Assembly: GCA_963971285.1 (NCBI GenBank) | Contig: OZ020257.1 | Coordinates: forward strand, 12,228,602 to 12,292,601 | Reading direction: 5' to 3' | DNA length: 64,000 bases | DNA from: Astropecten irregularis | Lineage: Eukaryota; Echinodermata; Asteroidea; Paxillosida; Astropectinidae | In this document: positions 41,801 to 50,800 of the stretch, piece by piece | How the letters are laid out: every line of letters begins with the position of its first letter | Numbering within the stretch: the first letter of the stretch is position 1 | Program-made: the position numbers and the translations under genes | The notes under the pieces: model-generated | Database searches by the model: none | The model's input: only the letters and a program-made list of their open reading frames with translations | What the model was told of the DNA's origin: nothing

Positions 41801-44800
41801 GAGCCTCCTGCATCGGTGAATGACCTTCTGCAGCAACTGGAGGAAGCGTACAGGAGGCAGCCTGGCACTGTGAGCAGCCAGAGTCTACCAGTGAAGACCC
41901 AGGAGCAGGGAGAGGGCAAAGCAGAGACCCAGGCTAGGCCGGCTGGAGGTAAAGAATGATCCCCACATCCAGACTGCTGGCTAACACTGGGCCAACCTTG
42001 GAGTGTGTTGCATATAAACTGAGGTGTACTGTGTGTAGGTTATGACAACATTCAATGTTACCTGGGTTGTCCTGGGTTGTCCTAGGTGCCAGATAAAACA
42101 GGTGTGTTGCATGTAAACTGGGATGTACCGGGTGTAGGGTATGACAATATGCAATGTAATCTGGGTCGTCCTGGGTTGTCCAGGTGTCAGAAAAAACAGG
42201 TCTGTTGCATAAACTGGGATGTACTAGGTGTACTGTAGGGTATGACAACATGCGATGTGTCCTGGGTTTTTCTGGGTTGTCCTATGTGCCAAATATAACA
42301 GCAGACCTGCCAACCAGTATGCATTTGGCAGCATATCATATTATGTTTCTGAGAGTTTCGTCCTTCGATCAAAACCTGAATAGCATACTCAATGCAGTCC
42401 TCTTATTGATGACAAATGCATTCGTTTAATCCGTGGAAAACATCCTCCTTCCAGATCCGAGCCAGGTGAGGCAGAGCCCCCGCCTGAAGAAGCTCAAGAG
42501 CTCCATCAACATCGGCTTCCGCACTGAGAGGATCATGCAGAACAGCCGGCGTATCCAGACCACCAAGGAGCCCAGCCCCCAGAAGAAGAATGAGAAGGAG
42601 AACAGGGCTCCGGCCGGCTCCCGGGCCAAGGCGGCAACATTCGGTAAGAGGCTCTTCACCCCAGGAAGCTCCCGCCACGGAAGCGGCAACCTCTATGGCC
42701 ATCGTCTTGGCTTCCCTTTCAAATGTTCCAATTAGACAGATTGCTTTTCCCAACAGAAGCAGCCCTTTCTCAGAGGAATATGTCCTAACTCCTTCAGGAA
42801 CCTAATTCCAGACCCACGACTGTCCCTGTGGATATAAAAACAGTTACCCTTTCACGTATAGCTAGGCTAAGTGTGCTGTGAAAGTATTATTAGAAATGCA
42901 TTGTTGGAAAGTCAGGGGTGAGATTTCTCAGATTTGTATCTGATTATAGATTTTTATTTTTTGGATTTCAGATTTTTTTCCTCACAGGATGTGGTTAAAA
43001 GTATATGAGATTTTCAGAGTTCAGATTCGTTATACCCCCTGTCAGTTGTTTTCAGATATTTTTAATATTGGTCAATCTCATCCTTGGAAAATGTGGTGTA
43101 AGATATTTGAACACAAAATCCCATAGGCCGGCTATATGCAAAAGGGTCAGTGACAAGCTGGCCAGAAGCACTGCTGTAGAAATTGTTTCCTGTATTTACT
43201 TAGATTTATTTTTACTCTTCTTTATTTTTATTTTTATTGAATTAATTTCTGTCTGGAGATCCCCTTTGCTTTATCATAATGAATTCTGGTTATTTTTTTT
43301 TTTGCATTTATTATTATTTAAATGAAATTATTTATTATTTATGATTATTTATTTAAGTTATATTTATTTTAATTCAATTAGCCTGGGGAGCCCCTTTGAC
43401 AGAATTAATTTCTTTTGGGCAATCCTTCGGGAGCTAATTGGGTTCTTATGTTGTTATGTATTTGTTTTGTCCTTTTCTACTGAAAGTGTTAATTGTTGCT
43501 CTTGTGCTTTGTAACTTGTTCTTCCCGAGAAATGAGATAAATACTAAATAAATACTAAATACTAATACAGGCATGCAACTTTTCCTCGGATCAGCTGATT
43601 TCCTCTTTTTTCACTTCACTCTTATGCCATTGAAAAGTGAAAAACACTGTACAAAATATGGTAAAGATTGGAATTTCCTCTCTTTTTTTGGAAAGTTCAA
43701 GTTACATGCCTGTTAATAGGAAAGTGTAAATCTTGGATCTATTCTTGCTTTTGTTTCAGAGTGTCCAAAGTTTGAATCGGAAGAGGATGTCGTTGACTGC
43801 CTTCGGAGCACCTACGAAAAAACAGTTTCAGAGGTGAGAACTTGGTTGGTTGATTTATTTAATTTAGAAGGGCCGGTCTAGGGAAGCCAGTAAGGAAGCG
43901 CTGTCAGATCCGTTTGGCCTCTGAGCATCACATGGCCTCTCAGGTCATACGTCTGGTCGCTAGACAGTTTGCAGCAGGTAACGGACCGTTTCGGCTTTGC
44001 TCTTAAGCCCCGCCCACATATGTGTTTTACATACAGCATGTGACCGAGTTTGACCGAGGCTTTCATGGTCACCTGATTAAGAGGCGTCCTCCAATTGGTC
44101 AATGCGCACAGTTTGATTGACAGGCCGGAAGGGTCCATTACTTGCATTGAGATTGTCTCAATGACAAATTTTCTCTCAATTTTCAAATGATTTACCTTTT
44201 GTTGAGTTTTTCATTTGGTTCAGTTGTTATTGATTGGAGTGAGATTCGGACCTGCTACTCCCGGAATACTTTACCGGTGCTCTGCCAACTGAGCTATCCA
44301 GCCCTATGCATGTTAGTGGTGTCCCAAACTGTCAACTATCTTTGTTTGTTTTGCAGTCAGAAGCCATGAAGCCACTCACATACCGCTATCAGAGATGTAA
44401 AATTTCAGATTTAAATCTGAATTCCGATTTTATTGCTAAGATTTTAATTCAGATTTTCAGCTTTTTTGTTGACCAGGGGCCAATTTCATAGAGCTGCTTA
44501 AGCAGAAAATTTGCTTAAGCACGAAAAAACCTTGGTAGATAAAATCAGTATGCTGGCCAAAACTCCTTGTGAATGTTATGCTCAGCAAACAATGGCCAAA
44601 TATGAATGAAAAGCAGTAAACATCACATGAAAATTTGGTTGGTAATCCTGTTTGATCAAGGAACACTTTTCATGCTTAAGCAAATTTTGTGCTTAAGCAG
44701 CTCTATGAAATTGGCCCCTGCTCTGCACAAAAATATAGGAATTTTTAAATTTCAGCTTTTTCCTGGGTATTGTCAGATTTGTTTGTGTGTGGCCACTAAC

Positions 44801-47800
44801 ATCCCTGTGCTATGTTGTTTTCTGTTGTTAGAATGCCTGTGCGATGACCTTTGTGCAGTTTGTAACCAGCCTGGTGCTTTCCTACATGAAGGGAACTGTT
44901 GCCAAAGAAACGGAAGAAAGTGACCCTGTGGTGAGTTACGGGACATTTCTGAGAAACGATAACCATAAAAAAGCTTATTAATTGTGACTCAAAATCAAAG
45001 AAAGGCTTGCTTTATGTATACCTTGATTAGTAAGCACTTCCTGTGTAATATACAATTTCATTTTTGCCAGGTCTTAATAATTTATGTCTTTAATTTGAGG
45101 TTATGCAGTACATAAAGTAATAGGTTTGTATTGTTGTAACACCATGTAATATATCTTGTGAGTTTTTTGACGTCTTCAGGAAAATGCCGGCCACAACTGC
45201 AAGGCGGAGACTGGACTAGTAAATTTCTTGCAGACCTGGTTTAATCCGCTGCACTGTGTGCTGAAGACGGCCAGAGCATACTGGCTGGAACAGCAAGTTA
45301 ACCGGCTCTTTCCAGAGCCAACCCATACTGACAAAATTATTTCTATCAGTATTTCTGATAATTTTGAGTTAGGTTTTGGGTTTAATCTGGTTCCAACTGG
45401 CTTATGGCTTAGATTTAAGCCCATATCTGGTATACGGTAATGGCCTTGGACTCGTCAGTAAGTCAAGCTGCGTCAGAGAATCTCAAACTCTCTCTCTGTT
45501 GCTTTCAACAGACACATGCCAGGGCTCTCCTCTCTGAAACCCTGCTAGCCTCCAGCAACCAGCTGCGGGACAAGTACCAGTCGCTGGGCGAGGGCGGTGG
45601 TGACAACGCACCCAGCAAGCTCCGGCGAGTGCAGGAGATCGAGCTGCAGGTCCTACTGCGCATGGAGATGGAGGCCCTGTCACCCACCGAGGTCACGCCG
45701 GGCAAACCCAAGAAGGTCGAGGGCGAGGATTGTGAGACCGAGAGCGGGCAGGCGGCAGGTGGCGAGAGCAGCGAGGACGAGGGAATCCAGCTGCCGGAGA
45801 AGGCGCAGGTGCTTGTGGATGAGGTATGCTTGAGTTGGGCTCTACTATCTCTTCCTGACTGATACTCTATCCAGTTTATTTACAAGAGCTTCAAATAGCA
45901 AAGTTCAAGTTAAATTATACAGTAAAGCCTGGGGCCTTTCTCAAAGCTCGGCTCCAGCTCTGCCTCCACTTCGTGAATCCATTTTAAAATTACAGGTATC
46001 ATGATAGAGACTTTTGGCTGTGGTTCAGAAGTAGATTTTCTGGTTTGAAAAAGAAAACAGAGCTTCAGCTTCAATGAAAACCCACAGCCTATATTTTCAG
46101 CATATGGATGACAGAGATGAAGCCGTAGCCGAGCTTTGAGAAAGGCCTCTGCAGTATGAATCTGTCCCTAATTTTGCTTGCCTTGGCTGTGATCTTAAAT
46201 CTTTCTTCAAATTTATGGAAGCTGGGTCGATTTCACAAAGCCCTATGATCAATCGTAACTCAAGTTATGAAGGATAACCCAGCGTATCCTACCTAGGGTT
46301 TCAATGCATCATAAGTCCTACAATTTATAGTAAATTACAATGAGTTTGGTGAAATTGACCCCTGGAAATAAAAATGTTTACAGTCCAATGGATTGGTCCA
46401 ATTGTCATTTTTAAATTGTTTGCCCTCCCTCCGCACATAGATGGTGAAACTTCTGAGAGCTGTACCTTTCTTGGCCGATCCTCACAGACTGACGACCTTC
46501 CTCTCAGATACCCTACTCCAAAAGTAAGTCTCTGTAACAAACGCAAACTCCCTCAACGGCTCAAGGGAGAAACATGGGATTACCTTAGGTAGTTAGGGAC
46601 ACATCCTTGGTCAAATGAGACCAACCACTCAAAGCTGAGCTTAGGTTAACTTACAGGCCATTGAAGAGCATCCAGTTCTTCAGTTGCCTGATGAAGGCTA
46701 GCAATTCCACCATTTGAAATGTCGCTACCAGCAACACAACATCATATGACTTTGTTCACCTTTTTTCCTTATCATTAAAGGTACAATACATGATTTGTAA
46801 AGGTCACAGGACAGCACTTATACTTTGTCTGATCAAACATGTACATGAAATAATAAACCTGTGAAAATTTGAGCTCAATCGGACATCTGAGTCTTAAGAA
46901 AATCGCAAAAACCCGACTCGATTTTTCTTATAAAACATGAAGAATGGTTTACTTTATGCATTGTTCAAAAAATCGTTCGGACGAACGATCTTTGGAAAAG
47001 ACACTAAATCTTGATTTCCTTGAAAAACCCAGCATCTGATGAACCAAGATTTCTCATGATGACTGTTTGCACTGTTTACGAACTGTTGAGTCTCAAACTC
47101 AATAAATTTTTTTTGGAGGCCTTGCAAATCCTATATGCTCCCTTTAAAGAGCAATTCAAATAATTGGGAATTTCCAATGTTTTGAAGCCAAATGTGTCCG
47201 TTGTCAAAAAATAAACAGCTTACAATGCTCTTTCTTTTGCAAGGTGCTTCAAGATAAATTTCATAGGATCTAGCCTTGCATGCTGATCTGTCCGCGTGTT
47301 TCAACTGTTTGTTAAAACCATCAGTACAAGCTCTCCATTTGCACTGTTTTCAAAGTACTCATATATGAATCAGATAATGTTTTCATTGAAGAATCTTTTG
47401 CTGGACAAAACCATCTTCTGAAGGTGTATGCATCTTCCATGTTTCAGTCCAGTTTCCATGGTGGCACAAGAGATTGATCAAAGGAAAAGATTCATCGTAG
47501 CTACAAACCTCTTTGTTGATTTTCGCTTTTTCTCCAACATCCAGTTACTCGGACTCCCTTCCTCATATCCTGCGAGCCATCTATGATGACCTGATGCAGC
47601 CCGTACCTTCCGTGCTGCTGTCACCCAGCAGCGACGTTGCCGTCGCCTCGGTCCAAACACAGCCGCCCCCATCATACAGATCCTCCTCTCATGGGTCCTT
47701 TGCCGAGCCTTCTGTCTCCAGTGTGAGGTAAGTAAGCTGAGTGTTCCTGTTTTATTCCACTCTACTTTGTGTTTGATGGACATTTTTTTGACAGAAACAC

Positions 47801-50800
47801 CTGTTAACGCTTCACCAGTTTATACACATTCTCCCAAAATGCATTCTTTAGTTCTGTGGGATTTTGGGAGGTTACTGGACTGTGGAACCCAGACACTGTA
47901 ACCATACAGGGATTTAGGTCGGGGACTTCACTGAGCTAACAGCATTGATTGCCTTGATGCCCCTGGGCTTAGCCTTGTTACCCTATCCATTGCCTTTAGC
48001 GTCCACGGTCTTTGCCGTGGGTGCCCAAATTCGTTCTCTAGTTCGGTGGGATTTTGTAAGGATGTGGGATTGTAGAACCCAGGCAGTGTGTCCAAATTGA
48101 GCTTTAGGCAAAGGACCTCACTTTATAGGTAATATTAGTGAGTGCCTTGATGGACCTGATCTTTGCCCTGTTACCCTAGTCATTGCCTTGGTGCCCTGGT
48201 CTTTGCCTTGGTAAGTTGGTACATCTGGTCATTGCCCACAAGTCACTTGGTCTGTGTCTTGGTTCCCTCTAGTCACCCCCTTATTGTCCCAGTGTTTCAG
48301 CAGAAATTTCAGTTTTTGTCTCGTACAAACCCGGGTACTCTTAGTTGTTGGACATAGAAGAAAGGCTCTTAGTAAAAGGTTCTATGTGAAAGGTGGCCTT
48401 TGGTCGGGTGTACTGCGAAGGGAAAAGGTTTTGTTTCTTCAAAGACAAATTCCGGTTTCCAACCTGTTAAATAGGATTGTCTGGCAAATCGTACCCTAAA
48501 ATGCCAAGACTAATGTTGTTTGCATATTTTCACATACAGGACAAGGTCCCTAGCCCGTCACCCCAGCCTGGCCGATATGGGCAGCAAAAGAGTGATACCT
48601 GTACCTTCAAGAAATGTCGCCAAGAAGAAGGTCAGTTGAAAAAAACACTACACTGAACCAACCACCAATTATTCCAGACAGAGGAAGAGGTCTCTATCTT
48701 TTAGTAAACCAATGAAGAGCATTTTACTCACTCAGGATGTTTTATTTTTTTTTTCCTTGCAGGAAAAACCTAAAGCCAAGCCGAAAGAGGAGAAAGATGG
48801 TACGTTTGTCAATTAATTTGTTTTCAATTGTGGTTGTCTGTTTTTGTTTTGTTTTTCTAACAGGTGGAAATGTCGCAGCGACAATTTCTTCAATTAATTT
48901 GACCTTTCATACACTTCTGACAGAAGCAACTTATCTGTTGTTATTTCTGTGACATGTTCTTATTAAACGTATTGCTTTCTTTTATTTCTGACAGATGGAA
49001 ATTCCAATGCCAAGACTGTACGGAGGAACCTCTTCATGGGCGGAGTCAGGCAGAGTCCAAGAAAATGCGGCGGGGGCAGCAAGCTGCAGAGGCGACAGAG
49101 CGTGGCCGTCATGCAGACCATTCCCAGCACCAGGTAGGCAGGCAAGCCTTAGACAGGCGGATATCCTGATCACTACAGTGCCCAGTGTTGTATAGCATTG
49201 ATTAACAGTAAGCAATGCTCTTATACAGCAGAAACGTAATGCAGCAGATATTTACTTCACTATTGTGTATATAGAGGTCGTGCAGTCTCGTGATCAGGAA
49301 GCCATTTTGGACGGCAATGCTGAACACGTGTATAATGCACGTACGTACAGTGTATGTAACCCACATGTGTTCGCGTAGCTTGCAAATCAACTGGACGTGC
49401 ACGCAGAAGTGTGTGCATATGATGCTGCTGCTCATGCTGTCTGGTACCACGCGCACTTATGCGTGCGTACGCGTGCCGTCCAAAATGGCTGATAAGCTGT
49501 CCAAGTGCCTCACGTGCACGCTATCTATACAGTGGAATGCCACTGTAACAAAGGATGCCAGGATGCACAGAAATTGTCCATCATAGTGCTCATTCGTTAT
49601 AGTGAACAAATGTTCAGCAGGCCTATACATTCATGACATTGTACACACAAATTTGGAGCCAAGGATGATGTGCAGTAGAGCCAAATGATTGATATGGCGT
49701 TGTTCATTATAGCAGAGTTCCATTGTATATGCACATAGAGCAGTCGGTGTTGATGAGTATAAATAAAGCATCTTCTTTGCTAGTAACTATTGTATTGTAC
49801 TCTTTTCATTGTCTTTTCTTGGCCTTGGATCCCAACCAATCAACGTGCACTTTGTTTTTTTGTTTTTCTTAAACACATGAAAAAATGATTGCAAAATTGC
49901 CTTTAGACACTTAACCACAATTGTATACACAGTTCAAATGACCAATTGCCAGTCACTATCCAGAATACAGTTTTATGCAAATTATATGGTCTCTGAACTT
50001 GTGAAAGCATCAAAATCTCATTTAACATCCTGACATCCCACCCCCACTCCCAGGAAAAGCCCAAGGCGACGCACCCCAAGCAAGGCCAAAGCTCCCCTGG
50101 TGTTGAAGACCAGGGTCGTCAAGGAAACTCCTGGCAAGAAGCAGGTGTTGCAGGCAATGCTGAAGAAGCAGGAACGAGCCAGGTGAGCATGGATCCAGTC
50201 TCAGTCTCTCAGTCAAACTAGTTTTGCATTTGCAGAGTCAGTAGTTCCAGTGGCTTATCTAGGGAAAATGGCGCCTGGGGCAAGCGCCAAAATTGCACCC
50301 CTAATTCCAACTTCCGATTCCAATGAAAAAATGATATAACAAAAAATGTTAAATTGGAATCTTTCTTTCTTTGTTCTTTGGATGATATTTGCAATAACTT
50401 TCAGACAGTACAGCTACTAGGTACTTTTTTTCCCTTTGCATTTCTTGCGCCCCCTAAAAAGTGACGCCAGGGGCACTTTCCCACCTTGCCTTAAACCCCA
50501 CCCACCCCGCAGTTACGCCACTGAATAGTTCTTTTTGCTCACTCTGACATCAGTGCTCGAGAATAGTCAGGGTACATGATTGGTTTGATTTGATTTGATT
50601 TGACTTTAGGGAGCGAGTAATGTGTAACAATGCTTAGAGCTAAGAGGGCCTGGCATTTCCATCCCAGAAGGGTCTTCCTCAAGTGCTAGCCTTAGGCGCT
50701 CCTAACTCCAAGCATTTGATATATTTCAGGTCATTATTTTAGTTGATGAGCAGTTTCCAGCGGCTTATTAATTAATATTGAGCAAGTTAGGTTGTGAACC

